Source of the DNA: Pseudomonas alcaliphila JAB1
GTDB taxonomy: Bacteria; Pseudomonadota; Gammaproteobacteria; Pseudomonadales; Pseudomonadaceae
Reading direction: 5' to 3'
Length of the DNA stretch: 64,000 nucleotides
Assembly: GCF_001941865.1 (NCBI RefSeq)
Contig: NZ_CP016162.1
Coordinates: 1,488,001 to 1,552,000, forward strand
Under the pieces are notes generated by a model. The model made no database searches. It saw nothing but the letters and a program-made list of their open reading frames with translations, and was not told where the DNA came from. The translations under genes were made by a program, and so were the position numbers. Below, piece by piece: positions 8,314 to 17,484 of the stretch; positions within the stretch are counted from its first letter, which is position 1; each line of letters starts with the position of its first letter.

Positions 8314-9834
8314 TTACTTCGCGGCACCTTTCGATACGGCCGTCATCGCAAGACGAGAGCCGCTACCTCCAGCCGACTTTGCATCGGACGTGCCAGTGAT
8401 GAGACCGCCCAGGAAGTTTCCAGCGCGAACTCCCGCCCATCCGAGTGCCATCACCCAGAACGTCGGTAACACGATGAACATCATCGCCATCACGAAATTC
8501 AACAGCATATCGCCGAAAGCGTTATTCAACCCCATCAGCGGGTTGAAGTTGCTGTGCGGCGAATGCCAGCCGTAGAGCGCGTCCAGGATCGTGCTGTCGA
8601 TCCAGCGCGCGAGCTGGAACCAGAAGTCCACGAAGAACAGCGCGAACTGGACGCAGCTCACCGTCACCACCGTCTTCAGGTCGTAGGTGCCGATCAGCAG
8701 CACCAGCGGGATGCAGATGACGAGCGCCATCTTGAGCATCGTCAGCACCATCGGCAGCGCCTGGCGCACCACGTCCATCGCCGGAAAGAAGCCCAGCGAG
8801 CCGACGGTCAGCCCCAGGTCGCCCGCGTCGCGCGTGACGACGTTCGGCAGCGTCTTGTCGATCTGGCCGCCGTAGTCGGTGTAGACGGCGCCCTGGTTCA
8901 TCTTCTGCTGCCTCGGTGAGACGACGGCGCGGATCACCGAGTCATTGAACTCGCTCTGCGACAGGAAGCCCGCCCAGCGCGCGATGCGCGACAGCAGATC
9001 CGGGTCGACCTGAGCCAGCAGCCGGCTGCGCAGTCCCTGGCCGCCATCGGCCCACCACTGCCGGCAGGACGGATAGCCGCCGCCGCTGTCCACCTGTGCC
9101 AGCCCCGCATCGCGGGTCGCGTCGTAGGGCCAGGCCGTGCGTGGGGTCTTGGCGCGATAGGTGTCATAGAAGCCGGGCGTGTCGAGGAAATAACTCGACC
9201 CGATCCAGGTGACGTCGTTCATCTGTTCCTCGGAGAGCGTCGGCCGGTTCATGAACAGCTTGGCGCGCGACGGCCCGTAGCAGTCGTGCGTGAAGTCGGC
9301 GACCTCCTGTGCCAGCACCGGATCCTCGATGCGCGTGGCATCCACATCCATGCGAATCTGACGCAGGTCCGTGCCGCAGGGAATCGCCGCCACCGCGGCG
9401 CCCGTCACGGCTTTCGACAGCGAGTGCATGAAGAACCACCACACCGGCACCAGCGCGCTCTGATCGTTGAGCGCGGTGTAGACGTTGGACCAGCCCGTCT
9501 CGTTGGGCAGCGGGACGTTGACCTGGCATTGCGCGGAGCGCGTGGTGTCGAACTTGATCGTGGCGAGATCCACCGGGATGAACGGGATGCCGGCGAACAG
9601 AATGACCACGATCGCCACCCACACCCGGTTCTCGATGCGCATCGACGACAGCACGCCCTTGTTGCCTTCGTCCGCACCTTCGCTGCGGGCCTTGAGCCAT
9701 TCCTGGATCACGATGGCCACGAACGGCAGCGCGAACACGCCGCTGGCCACGAGGATGCTCCAGATGCCGTTGTTGACCACCCAGGCCACCAGGGTCAGGT
9801 AATACTCCAGGTAGTCCGTGGTGTAGAGCATCAT
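8314..9834 (-). CDS. traG: TraG N-terminal-like conjugal transfer membrane protein
   Basis: 506 aa inner-membrane protein. Hydrophobic segments occur near residues 15-45, 73-95, 370-440 and 440-470 (for example VLTMLKMALVICIPLVLLIG and LLNFVMAMMFIVLPTFW). Between them is a large periplasmic region with several Cys residues. It matches the TraG_N family of G-type T4SS ICEs, implicated in mating-pair stabilisation; the long TraG C-terminal domain of F plasmids is absent, as usual here. It follows the 117-aa membrane protein by 15 bp, so it is co-transcribed with the upstream transfer genes. Confidence 0.85.
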   Translation of the reverse strand: MMLYTTDYLEYYLTLVAWVVNNGIWSILVASGVFALPFVAIVIQEWLKARSEGADEGNKGVLSSMRIENRVWVAIVVILFAGIPFIPVDLATIKFDTTRSAQCQVNVPLPNETGWSNVYTALNDQSALVPVWWFFMHSLSKAVTGAAVAAIPCGTDLRQIRMDVDATRIEDPVLAQEVADFTHDCYGPSRAKLFMNRPTLSEEQMNDVTWIGSSYFLDTPGFYDTYRAKTPRTAWPYDATRDAGLAQVDSGGGYPSCRQWWADGGQGLRSRLLAQVDPDLLSRIARWAGFLSQSEFNDSVIRAVVSPRQQKMNQGAVYTDYGGQIDKTLPNVVTRDAGDLGLTVGSLGFFPAMDVVRQALPMVLTMLKMALVICIPLVLLIGTYDLKTVVTVSCVQFALFFVDFWFQLARWIDSTILDALYGWHSPHSNFNPLMGLNNAFGDMLLNFVMAMMFIVLPTFWVMALGWAGVRAGNFLGGLITGTSDAKSAGGSGSRLAMTAVSKGAAK

Positions 9835-9849
9835 GCCTGCCTCCCGGTC

Positions 9850-10203
9850 TCAGTCGTGCCGCAACAGGTGACTGGCTTCCAGCGCGACCACGGCGATCAC
9901 GGCCGCGATCTGCGTGCGCAGCAGGCGCTGATGCGTCTCGCGGGAGGGCTCCCGCTGCAACAGGCGCCGACGCAGCCACCACCAGCCGTAAGCCGTCGCT
10001 CCGTAGAGGCACAGCCGCCACACGAAGAAATGGCCGGCGTGCGCCTGCAGCCAGTGCTGCCAGCCCTCGACGCCGCCGACCACGTGGATGCCGGCGATGT
10101 TCACCGCCACCGCGGCGGCGACCACCAGCAAGGTCCACAGCAGCGCCACGCCGACGCGGCGGTTGAAAAGCCACGGTAGTCGCAACCAGGCCGGCCGGCT
10201 CAT
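9850..10203 (-). CDS. Small ICE membrane protein, function unknown
   Basis: 117 aa with three likely membrane segments (about residues 15-38, 55-75 and 93-110). The start overlaps the stop of the upstream gene by 4 bp (ATGA), showing translational coupling. A small hydrophobic gene at this place, between the TIGR03755 and TraG-like genes, is a regular part of this T4SS type, but I do not know its role. Confidence 0.65.
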   Translation of the reverse strand: MSRPAWLRLPWLFNRRVGVALLWTLLVVAAAVAVNIAGIHVVGGVEGWQHWLQAHAGHFFVWRLCLYGATAYGWWWLRRRLLQREPSRETHQRLLRTQIAAVIAVVALEASHLLRHD

Positions 10204-11606
10204 GGCGTGCCGCTCCGCTGTTTCTGGACTTCCCGGAGACGGTCGCGCGTGGTGTCGCCCTCGAAGACACCGCGTGAGCCGACGGCGCGGATGCTGTGGC
10301 GCTGGATGATCGCCATCGCCGAGTTGCCGGCCAGCGTGCGGCGCAGCTCCAGCTCAGTCTTGAGGTTGTCGATCTCCTGCTCCAGCGCGCTGTTCTCCTG
10401 GTCGACCGCCCGCACGGCCAGCTCGTTGGCGGCGACGTTCGGCTCCTTCTTGCCGGTCAGCAACGTGCGTTGCAGCAGCAGGGCCTTCTCCAGCACGTTG
10501 GACAGCGCAGCCTCCGACGCCAGGCGCTTGCCCAGCACGTCCTGGTCGGGCTCGTCGCGTAGCGCTTCAATCACGCCGCGGGTGATCGGCAGCGAGCTGC
10601 TGCCGGCTGCGTCGAGATTGGCCAGCGTCGTCGGCCGGGCGCCCGTCACCAGCTCCTGCAGCACTTGCAGCTTGGTCTCGTACTCTTCCTGGATCATTGG
10701 CGTCAGCCCGACGCCAGGCGTGGTCTGGGTCTTCGTGCAGCTCTCGCAGGTACGTTGCTCGCGTTCGCCCAGCACGCGGGTCGCCCAGTCTGCGGCCGCC
10801 TGGGGCGAGGACCAGGTCTGGCAGGTCAGGCGGTTGCCGCAGGCGTTGCGCGCGATCGACAAGGTATCGGTGGCGCTGCGCCCGTTGAGCAGGTTGTAGC
10901 CCGCTCGCGTCACGTCGCCGACCACCTTGATCGAACTCTGGCCGGAGCCGCCCGCGTTGCCGCCGCCGACCCAGGGCACGCCGTTGTTCCCTTTGTTGGA
11001 CTCGGCCTTCTCGACGGCGGAGACGGCGTCGGTGCTGCCGACCGCATCCCGCAGCGCCATCCCCTCGGCGAGCTGGTCCCAGCCGGCCTGGCCGCCGGCC
11101 ATGTCCGCCATGCGATTGGCGATGGCCCGGCAGGTCATCTTCGAGCGGTCGAAATCCAGGCGCGCCTGCAGGATGCCGTTGGTGAGCAGGTTGTAGAGCC
11201 CGGGATCGGCGCGCTGGATGATCAGCGCGGGCAGCGAGGCCACGGCGCTGGTGGCGTTCTGGATCACGTTGCTCATGATCGTCTGGAAGCCGTTGCTGAT
11301 GCCGTTGAGCTGGTTCTGCAGGGTCGTGGTGATGCTCATGTCGCCGCAGATCAGGTTGCTGTTCCAGCCGACCCCCACGCCGATGCTCTGCATGTTGCCG
11401 GCACCGCCCATCGACACGGCCCGGCCGCCGCCGATGCTGTAGAGCACGTCGTCGCCGATCACGCTGCCGCCGACGTTCACGCCATTGGGGTCGATGCGCG
11501 TCTGCGCCCAGGCGACGCCGACGGCCAGCGTGATGACCGCCACGAGCAGCGTGGCCCGCAGATGCGGCTTCGCGCGGCGCAGGAAGTCAGGCAGGGAGGC
11601 GTTCAT
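10200..11606 (-). CDS. Integrating conjugative element protein, TIGR03755 family
   Basis: About 468 aa from the ATG at 11606, preceded by GAGGAACC. The signal peptide (LRATLLVAVITLAVGVAWAQ) is followed by the conserved RIDPNGVNVGGSVIGDD and a Gly-rich block SMGGAGNMQSIGVGVGWNSN. The C-terminal third, rich in Glu/Leu, looks coiled-coil (ENSALEQEIDNLKTELELRR). CESC and similar Cys pairs suit a disulfide-bonded periplasmic protein. It is analogous to TraH-like assembly proteins of G-type T4SS. It sits directly after the TraU-like gene with a 10-bp gap. Confidence 0.85.
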   Translation of the reverse strand: MNASLPDFLRRAKPHLRATLLVAVITLAVGVAWAQTRIDPNGVNVGGSVIGDDVLYSIGGGRAVSMGGAGNMQSIGVGVGWNSNLICGDMSITTTLQNQLNGISNGFQTIMSNVIQNATSAVASLPALIIQRADPGLYNLLTNGILQARLDFDRSKMTCRAIANRMADMAGGQAGWDQLAEGMALRDAVGSTDAVSAVEKAESNKGNNGVPWVGGGNAGGSGQSSIKVVGDVTRAGYNLLNGRSATDTLSIARNACGNRLTCQTWSSPQAAADWATRVLGEREQRTCESCTKTQTTPGVGLTPMIQEEYETKLQVLQELVTGARPTTLANLDAAGSSSLPITRGVIEALRDEPDQDVLGKRLASEAALSNVLEKALLLQRTLLTGKKEPNVAANELAVRAVDQENSALEQEIDNLKTELELRRTLAGNSAMAIIQRHSIRAVGSRGVFEGDTTRDRLREVQKQRSGTP

Positions 11607-11616
11607 CGTGGGTTCC

Positions 11617-12561
11617 TCACATGAAATCGACGCTGCCGAGGAAGACCTGGCCACGGCGCTGGCAGCAGGAGTACGGCCGCCACAAGGCCCAGGCGTAGTC
11701 GCCTTGCTGGGCCTGCACGCGGGTGCGGCTGTGCGGGAAGACCACGCAACTGTTCGAGCGCGTGGGCGTCAGCTCCTGCCACTTGCCCGTCGAGGCGTCG
11801 GTCTCCATCAGCGCGGCGGCCGGCCAGTAGCCGTCGCGGGCGTTGGCCAGCAGCGGCTGATACACATGAATCTGGTTGCGGCGCGTCACGATGTCGCCCG
11901 CGCGCTGCGCGACCACGGCGCCGCTCTTGTAGTCGTCGGTCTGGTGCAGGAAGCCACCGCGCGGATACACGTTGCCCCAGAGGTTCAGGTCGGTGCGCGT
12001 ACCGATTTCGCGCCGGCCGGGGATGAGCGCTTCGGGGTAGAACGCTTCCGGGATGTTGTAGCGCCAGGCGATCGTGTTGAGCGTGCTCAGCAGATACGGC
12101 ATGAAGGCCGTGCCAGCGCCCTCGCAGGTGTAGCCGGAGGCGCTGGCGAACTGGCTGAACACCACCCCGGCCGGATGGCCGATGACATCGGCGTTCTTGA
12201 ACCTGGCGAGGTTGTTCTCGTTGTCGTGATTGGTCGTGCCGTCACCGCCAGCCTTGGCGGTCGGGTTGGGCATGCTCATCGCCCTGACTTCCAGCCATGG
12301 GTTTTCTCCAGTGTTCGAGTAGCTCGATACCACCGCATCGGGGACGTAGTGGCGCACCTTGACAGAGGTGCGAACCGAGCAGCCGAAGGGCGTGCAGGAC
12401 AGCCAGTAGCAGATTCCGACCACCCGGTATTCGAGGCAGTCGGGGGACAGGGCCGAGGAGACGATGGTGGCGGTGTCCAGGGCCAACGTCGACGTGGCCG
12501 CGCCCAGCAGCAGCGAGGCCATGGTGGCGCGCAGGCGCCGGGATGCCAGCAGGGCGCTCAT
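11617..12561 (-). CDS. TraU-like conjugative protein, TIGR03756 family
   Basis: 314 aa. An N-terminal signal (MASLLLGAATSTLALD) precedes the TraU-like segment CLEYRVVGICYWLSCTPFGC, rich in the Cys residues of this secreted family. Further Cys/Trp motifs follow (SCVVFPH, WALWRPYSCCQRRGQ). TraU homologues act in mating-pair assembly in the periplasm and need disulfide bonds, which fits the DsbA-like gene close by. Start and stop overlap the neighbours or nearly abut them, as in a single operon. Confidence 0.85.
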   Translation of the reverse strand: MSALLASRRLRATMASLLLGAATSTLALDTATIVSSALSPDCLEYRVVGICYWLSCTPFGCSVRTSVKVRHYVPDAVVSSYSNTGENPWLEVRAMSMPNPTAKAGGDGTTNHDNENNLARFKNADVIGHPAGVVFSQFASASGYTCEGAGTAFMPYLLSTLNTIAWRYNIPEAFYPEALIPGRREIGTRTDLNLWGNVYPRGGFLHQTDDYKSGAVVAQRAGDIVTRRNQIHVYQPLLANARDGYWPAAALMETDASTGKWQELTPTRSNSCVVFPHSRTRVQAQQGDYAWALWRPYSCCQRRGQVFLGSVDFM

Positions 12562-13007
12562 GGCCGGGCGCTCCGGTAGGCATCGATGCGCACGACGGCG
12601 CGGGGCACGTCGGGCTCGCCGTAGACCACGTAGCTTCGATCGACCACCACGGCGGGAATCTTGGCGATGCCCAGCCCCCAGGCATCCGCGACACCCTGAT
12701 AGGCCTGGCCGATGCGGCGCTGCAGGGCCTCGCCGCCATCATGCAACCGCTGCCGCACCAGGGCCGCGGCCTGTTGCGGGTCGGCCGGCAGGTGCGCGGC
12801 GAGTTCGAGCTCGATGCGCGTGGCCTGGTCCAGCTCGATGACCCGCACGCCGGCCGGGGCCTTCACCGGATGATGGCCGTCGGTGACCACGAGCACACCG
12901 GCGGCGGCCGCGATGGGAGCAAGCAGTGCGGCGCACAGCCCAGCGGCCAGCCTGGCAGTCAGGAGGCGCCGCGAGGCAGCAGGAAGGTTGAGGGAATGAG
13001 CCGGCAT
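12558..13007 (-). CDS. Integrating conjugative element protein, TIGR03757 family
   Basis: 149 aa. A signal peptide ends at about AAAAG (residues 1-36). The exported part carries VLVVTDGHHPVKAP, a Glu/Leu segment, then AWGLGIAKIPAVVVDRSYVVYG, the hallmark of this thioredoxin-fold-like family (DUF1525, TrbC/TraW-like). It overlaps the TraU-like gene by 4 bp (ATGA), which parallels the TraW/TraU linkage of F. It heads the downstream transfer sub-operon, because a strong terminator separates it from radC upstream. Confidence 0.85.
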   Translation of the reverse strand: MPAHSLNLPAASRRLLTARLAAGLCAALLAPIAAAAGVLVVTDGHHPVKAPAGVRVIELDQATRIELELAAHLPADPQQAAALVRQRLHDGGEALQRRIGQAYQGVADAWGLGIAKIPAVVVDRSYVVYGEPDVPRAVVRIDAYRSARP

Positions 13008-13112
13008 GTCGCGCCTCCGCAGAGTCGATGCAAGCTCGTAGTCGAGTGCAACGCAGATCAGGAAACGACAAAGAAACCGAAACCAGTCAGTCCCGATTTC
13101 CTGCGGACTGGC

Positions 13113-13138
13113 AAAAAAACGGGAGCCAAGGGCTCCCG
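13113..13138 (-). terminator. Rho-independent terminator downstream of the radC-like gene
   Basis: Minus-strand stem GGGAGCC / GGCTCCC (13131-13137 with 13121-13127) with a 3-nt loop, followed directly by seven T (complement of 13113-13119). It lies 20 bp after the radC-like stop and would uncouple it from the TIGR03757 gene. Confidence 0.85.
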
Positions 13139-13157
13139 TGGTGATGAATCGAATGCG

Positions 13158-13652
13158 CTACAACAAGCCAGCTTCGGCGAACGAGTACGGGCTGCCCTTG
13201 CCGACGATGAAGTGATCCAGTACCCGGACATCGACGGTGGCCAGGGCGCTCTTCAGCCGCTCGGTGATCGCACGATCAGCGGCCGAGGGCTCGGTGTTCC
13301 CCGAGGGGTGCTGATGCGCCAGGATCAGCGCCGCAGCGTTGAGCGCCAGCGCACGCTGGACCACCACCCTCGGATACACCGAAGTCTGGTCGACCGTGCC
13401 CTGGAACAGCGGCTCAAAGGCGAGCACCTGGTGCTGGTTGTCGAGAAACACGACGGCGAAGATTTCGTTCGGCTCCGTGACCAGTTTCAGGCGCAGGTAG
13501 TCGCGCACGGCGGCGGGACTGCCCAGCGCTGGACCGGCCTTGAACACGCGGTTCTCCAGCAAAGCGATGGCCTGCCGGATGATCCAGTCTTCGTGCTGGG
13601 CGGCGATCAGGGTGAGCGACTCCGGGCGGGAGTCGGCGATGACAAGAGACAT
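13158..13652 (-). CDS. RadC-like JAB-domain protein (DUF2466)
   Basis: 164 aa from the ATG at 13652, preceded by GGAGG. It is the C-terminal JAB/MPN half of Rad[19 protein letters not shown], then the metal motif [15 protein letters not shown] and [19 protein letters not shown]. The N-terminal helix-hairpin-helix half of chromosomal RadC is missing, as in many ICE and plasmid copies. Function is unproven, possibly DNA handling or anti-defence in the recipient. It has its own structured leader and a strong terminator, so it is an independently expressed unit inside the T4SS block. Confidence 0.88.
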   Translation of the reverse strand: MSLVIADSRPESLTLIAAQHEDWIIRQAIALLENRVFKAGPALGSPAAVRDYLRLKLVTEPNEIFAVVFLDNQHQVLAFEPLFQGTVDQTSVYPRVVVQRALALNAAALILAHQHPSGNTEPSAADRAITERLKSALATVDVRVLDHFIVGKGSPYSFAEAGLL

Positions 13653-13688
13653 GGCGAACCTCCAATGGATGAGATCGGAGGGCGCCTG

Positions 13689-13714
13689 CCCCTGGAGGGC
13701 AAACCCTCCTGGGG
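13689..13714 (-). promoter_or_regulatory. Hairpin in the radC-like gene leader
   Basis: The minus-strand sequence forms a 10-bp stem with one A-A mismatch (CCCC-A-GGAGGG pairing with CCCTCC-A-GGGG) around a TTTG loop, 37 bp before the start codon. It is strong enough to act in RNA. The role is inferred: a leader structure controlling expression, or part of a repeat shared by ICE accessory genes. Confidence 0.55.
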
Positions 13715-13847
13715 ACGATGGGGATGGAACGGGTGACGAGCGGGCATCCACCACCGCCGATGCAGTGGCTGTTCGCGTCAAGGGATGCGATGCGAACGGG
13801 TTTCGATCAACGCGGACAAGCCGCGCCGCAGCCTTGAAGATCGATGG

Positions 13848-14591
13848 CTACCTGGGCATGTCACCGGCAACGCCGGCGGGCATGTCTGAGGAATGGGCGG
13901 GTTCGGCTGCGGTCGTGCTGCCGGCGGCGAGCAGGTCGATGGCAGACAGCAAGGCATCGCCTTCGACGGGACCGTGCAGCAGGAGCGTCTTGCCGGACTC
14001 GCGGTCGCGCAGTTGCAGGGCCGGCGTGGCCGCGATGCCCTGCTGTGCCGCTTCCGCCGCGTGGGAACGGATGATGGCGTCGGGGCGATCGCTGTCGAGA
14101 CAAGCCTGCACGGCAGGCGTGAGGTCGGGATAGCGCAGGCCCTCCGGCAGGCCCTGGCCGTCGCCGCGGGTGTGCGCGTAGAGCCAGGCCACCGCCTGCC
14201 AGAACGTGGCATGTCCGCCGATCTCGCCCGCGCACTCGGCCAGGCGTGCCCCGGCAGTCGCGGCCGGCTCGTGCATGGACAGCGGCAGGTGGTGCCACCG
14301 CCAGCTCACCTCGGGATGGGCGTCTATCCAGCGCTTGAGCGTGGGGAAGTAGGCCCGACAGTACGGACACTCCAGGTCGGCGTAACCGACCACCGTGAAG
14401 CGGGCATCGGCACGGCCATACAGCCAGGGCGGGCCAGCCGGTTTCGACGCTTCGGACCCGGCGGCGGCCAGGGGCACGGGCTCGGTTGCCGGATGCGGCA
14501 CGTGCAGCAGCATCCACGAGGCCACCGCAATCGTCACCACGATCAGCAGACCGATCCAGGGATGACGGCGGGCGAATGAAGGCATGCGCAT
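13848..14591 (-). CDS. DsbA-family thiol oxidoreductase, membrane-anchored
   Basis: 247 aa. One N-terminal membrane anchor (WIGLLIVVTIAVASWMLL) is followed by a thioredoxin-fold domain with active-site motif ECPYC (about residue 75) and a later IAATPALQLRD with the cis-Pro. This is the architecture of ICE-borne DsbA/DsbC-like proteins. It would oxidise or isomerise disulfides in exported T4SS parts such as the Cys-rich TraU-like protein. It lies 13 bp downstream of the ATPase gene, probably in the same transcript. Confidence 0.85.
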   Translation of the reverse strand: MRMPSFARRHPWIGLLIVVTIAVASWMLLHVPHPATEPVPLAAAGSEASKPAGPPWLYGRADARFTVVGYADLECPYCRAYFPTLKRWIDAHPEVSWRWHHLPLSMHEPAATAGARLAECAGEIGGHATFWQAVAWLYAHTRGDGQGLPEGLRYPDLTPAVQACLDSDRPDAIIRSHAAEAAQQGIAATPALQLRDRESGKTLLLHGPVEGDALLSAIDLLAAGSTTAAEPAHSSDMPAGVAGDMPR

Positions 14592-14604
14592 CGTGTTGCT
14601 CCCT

Positions 14605-17484
14605 TCAGGCCAACGTGTCCAGCGTCAGAGGTTCGATGCCCCGCGCACGGTCGATCTTCTCGGCCACGCGGAAGGCCGCATCCAGCTCGCTGATGCCGTG
14701 CTGCTGCATCAACTGGAAGCGTTCGGCCTTCTCCTCCGGCTCGGTCATCGCCATCGCCAGGTAGAGGCTGGGCGGCACGGCGCGGAACAGCACTTCCATG
14801 CTCTTGGAGAGGATGACGCCCTCGCTGAACTTGCCGGCTTCCTTGCGGGCCGAGAGCATCAGCGCCTTCTGCGACGCATTGAGTTCGCGGAACCGGGCGA
14901 TCTTCTCGACTTCATCGGGCGGCATCGACAGGCAGATCCACCACTCGATCATGTTGAGCATGGGCTCGGCCGCTTTCGGCAAGTCGTCCAGGTTCTGCGT
15001 GGCGAGCCAGAACCAGGCGCCGAGCTTGCGCCACATCTTGGTGATCTTGACCACGTAGGGCGCGAGCAGCGGGTTCTTGGTGATGATGTGACCTTCGTCC
15101 GTCACGTTGATGATCGGGCGGCCCAGGAACTGGTCGCGCTCGGCGATGTTGTTGACGGTGTTGATGAGCGAGATGTAGGCAATGGAGAGCTGCGCGTTGT
15201 AGCCCTCGCGGGCGAAGGTGGCCAGGTCCACGATGGTGATGTCGACTTCCGGCCACGGCGTGCCGGGCCGGTCGAACATCTCGCCATCCACGCCCTGGCA
15301 GAACATGTCCATGGCGTCGGCCATCTCCAGCAGGCGTGCGCGCCGCATCTCCGGCAGCGTGGCATCGCCGGCGCGCTCGCGCAGCGCGTCGCGCACATCG
15401 CGCGTGAGCACCGTGCGTTCGTCCGCCACGCAATGCCGGGCCGCATCGAGAATGCACTGGCGGATCAGGCTGCGGTCGGCGCGGGTCATGCGCGCTTCTT
15501 CCTTGTCCTCGCCGCCGGTGATCATCAGCCGTGCAGTGATCTCCAGCTCGCCGAGCACGTCGCGCTGCTCGTCGCCTTCCACGGCCATGCCGGCATCGGG
15601 CTGATCTTCGTCGAGCGCATCGGCGTCCAGCGTCTGTACCTGGCTCGGCGTATCGACCAGGCGCCAGGCGTCGGCGAACGGCGCCAGACTGACGCCCGCG
15701 CCGGGCGCGAGCTTCACCCGATGCACGGTGAGGCCCAGCCGTGCCGCGAAGTCGCCGAACAGGCCGAAGCTGTTGCCCGCCTCGACGATGAACAGGCGCG
15801 GCCGATAGATCGCCGTCACCTGATTCAGGATGTTGTTGAGCGTCGCGCTCTTGCCCGAACCCGTGGGGCCGAACAGGAACAGATGCGCGTTCATCTGGCG
15901 GTCGAGGCGGTTCAACGGATCGAAGGTGATCGGACCGCCGCCGCGGTTGAAGAACGTGATGCCCGGATGCCCCGTGCCCTGGCTGCGGCCCCAGACCGGC
16001 GCCAGGTTCGCCGCATGTTGCGCGAACATGAGCTGGGTGTACCACTGGCGCTTGTCGGCAGCCGGATCGAACACGCACGGCAGCCAGCGCAGATAGCTGT
16101 TCAGCGGCGCCACCTCGTCTTCCTCGCGCACCGGCTGCAGGCCCGCGTTGAGCATCACGTTGACGAGTTGCAGGCCGCGCGCGTCGAGCTGGGCCAGGTC
16201 GCGGCCGCGCAGGTAGAACGCCAGTGCGCCGCGGTAGAGCTTGTGCGCGCTGCCGATCAGGCCGCGCGCCTGCTGCACGTCCGCACGCGTCTGCTCCGAG
16301 GCCAGGGTCTCGCCGACGGCCTTCCTGGCGAGGTGGTTCAGGTGCGCCTCCAGCACGTCCTGGGGCGTGGCGACCAGCGTCAGGCACATCACCGTGTCCT
16401 CGGGCATCTGGTCGAACAGCGCGTTCATGGCGTCGCCGCCTTTGCGCGTCTCGCCCGTCAGATGGCCCGTCACGGGTGGCGTGCGCAGGCGATCCATCAC
16501 GATCACCCGATGCGGCATGCCGTCGAAGAACCAAAGGCCGTTGGGCACGTCCGAGCGTGGCTGGCCGAAGAACAGGCGCTGCGCGAAGTCGGTGCCGCTG
16601 GCGAGTTCGATCTCGCCCTCTTCCCGCTCTTCCGGGTAGCGGGTCAGCGCATAGAAGCGTTCCCGGTCTTCGGCAGTGGCGCCGAGCAGGGTCGGGTTCG
16701 GGTTGAACCAGCGCAGCAGCCAGGCGTGGATGTCCGCCGCGCCGAGACGCCGGGCTTTCACGCCGGCATTCGCCAGCCCGCCGACCAGGCGGTCGCAGAT
16801 CGTGGTCAGCGCCTGCTCGGGCGACTGGCCGCGCCGCGGGGCCGCGGACGTGCGGCGATAGACCACCATGCGCACGCGCCGGACCTGGCCGCGCCACCGC
16901 AGGCGCGTCACCGTGGTGTCCTCGAACAAGCCACCCGGCTTGGCGATGGCCTGCAGGTGATGGGCGAAGAAGCGCAGGTAGAAGTCGCTGAACGCGCTTC
17001 CCTGCGCACGCGGCTGCAGATAGTTCGCCAGTGAACGCAGATAGTTGTTCCAGTCGGCCTCGTCCTGGGCGTAGAGCTGCACCACCCAGGGGTTGTCGTC
17101 CAGCTCGTCGAAGGAGTCCTGCAGGGCGTTCTCCAGCGCATCGCGCGCCTGCCACAGCCAGGCCATCTCGCGGCCCTCGGTGCCGACCGGCGCCAGCTCG
17201 AAGAAGGCCGCCACCGACTGGCCATCTTCCAGCAACATGCACTTGCTGCCGTGCAGGTACTCGACCCAGGGCAGCAAGTCCGCGAACGACGGCGCGACGG
17301 TGTAGAGCGCATCGTGGTCGGCCTGGGTCGCTGGCCGGCGCCGGCCGGCGAGCGCGCCGCCGGGCTCCGGTATGCCCTGCGCGGCCAGCGTCGCGACATG
17401 CAACGCCCAGGCGTCGTCCGCCGCCTGCGCACCATCCGCTGGAGGGGCGGCTCCCTTGCGCGGCCACGGCAGCGACCAGGCCAT
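14605..17484 (-). CDS. traC: Conjugative transfer ATPase (VirB4/TraC-like), TIGR03744 family
   Basis: 959 aa cytoplasmic ATPase powering the T4SS. Walker A is GPTGSGKSA at about residue 540, and a Walker B-like NVTDEGHIIT is near residue 795. LATQNLDDLPKAAEPML near the C-terminus is the usual VirB4 sensor region. The N-terminal half is the CagE/TrbE/VirB-like region. Its start overlaps the last base of the lipoprotein stop at 17484, implying coupled translation. Length and motifs are intact. Confidence 0.92.
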   Translation of the reverse strand: MAWSLPWPRKGAAPPADGAQAADDAWALHVATLAAQGIPEPGGALAGRRRPATQADHDALYTVAPSFADLLPWVEYLHGSKCMLLEDGQSVAAFFELAPVGTEGREMAWLWQARDALENALQDSFDELDDNPWVVQLYAQDEADWNNYLRSLANYLQPRAQGSAFSDFYLRFFAHHLQAIAKPGGLFEDTTVTRLRWRGQVRRVRMVVYRRTSAAPRRGQSPEQALTTICDRLVGGLANAGVKARRLGAADIHAWLLRWFNPNPTLLGATAEDRERFYALTRYPEEREEGEIELASGTDFAQRLFFGQPRSDVPNGLWFFDGMPHRVIVMDRLRTPPVTGHLTGETRKGGDAMNALFDQMPEDTVMCLTLVATPQDVLEAHLNHLARKAVGETLASEQTRADVQQARGLIGSAHKLYRGALAFYLRGRDLAQLDARGLQLVNVMLNAGLQPVREEDEVAPLNSYLRWLPCVFDPAADKRQWYTQLMFAQHAANLAPVWGRSQGTGHPGITFFNRGGGPITFDPLNRLDRQMNAHLFLFGPTGSGKSATLNNILNQVTAIYRPRLFIVEAGNSFGLFGDFAARLGLTVHRVKLAPGAGVSLAPFADAWRLVDTPSQVQTLDADALDEDQPDAGMAVEGDEQRDVLGELEITARLMITGGEDKEEARMTRADRSLIRQCILDAARHCVADERTVLTRDVRDALRERAGDATLPEMRRARLLEMADAMDMFCQGVDGEMFDRPGTPWPEVDITIVDLATFAREGYNAQLSIAYISLINTVNNIAERDQFLGRPIINVTDEGHIITKNPLLAPYVVKITKMWRKLGAWFWLATQNLDDLPKAAEPMLNMIEWWICLSMPPDEVEKIARFRELNASQKALMLSARKEAGKFSEGVILSKSMEVLFRAVPPSLYLAMAMTEPEEKAERFQLMQQHGISELDAAFRVAEKIDRARGIEPLTLDTLA

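Noticed and set aside
14584..17034. 816-aa plus-strand open frame opposite the conjugative ATPase gene
   Set aside because: His/Ala/Arg-rich shadow frame of the VirB4-like gene; the minus strand carries Walker motifs and family similarity.
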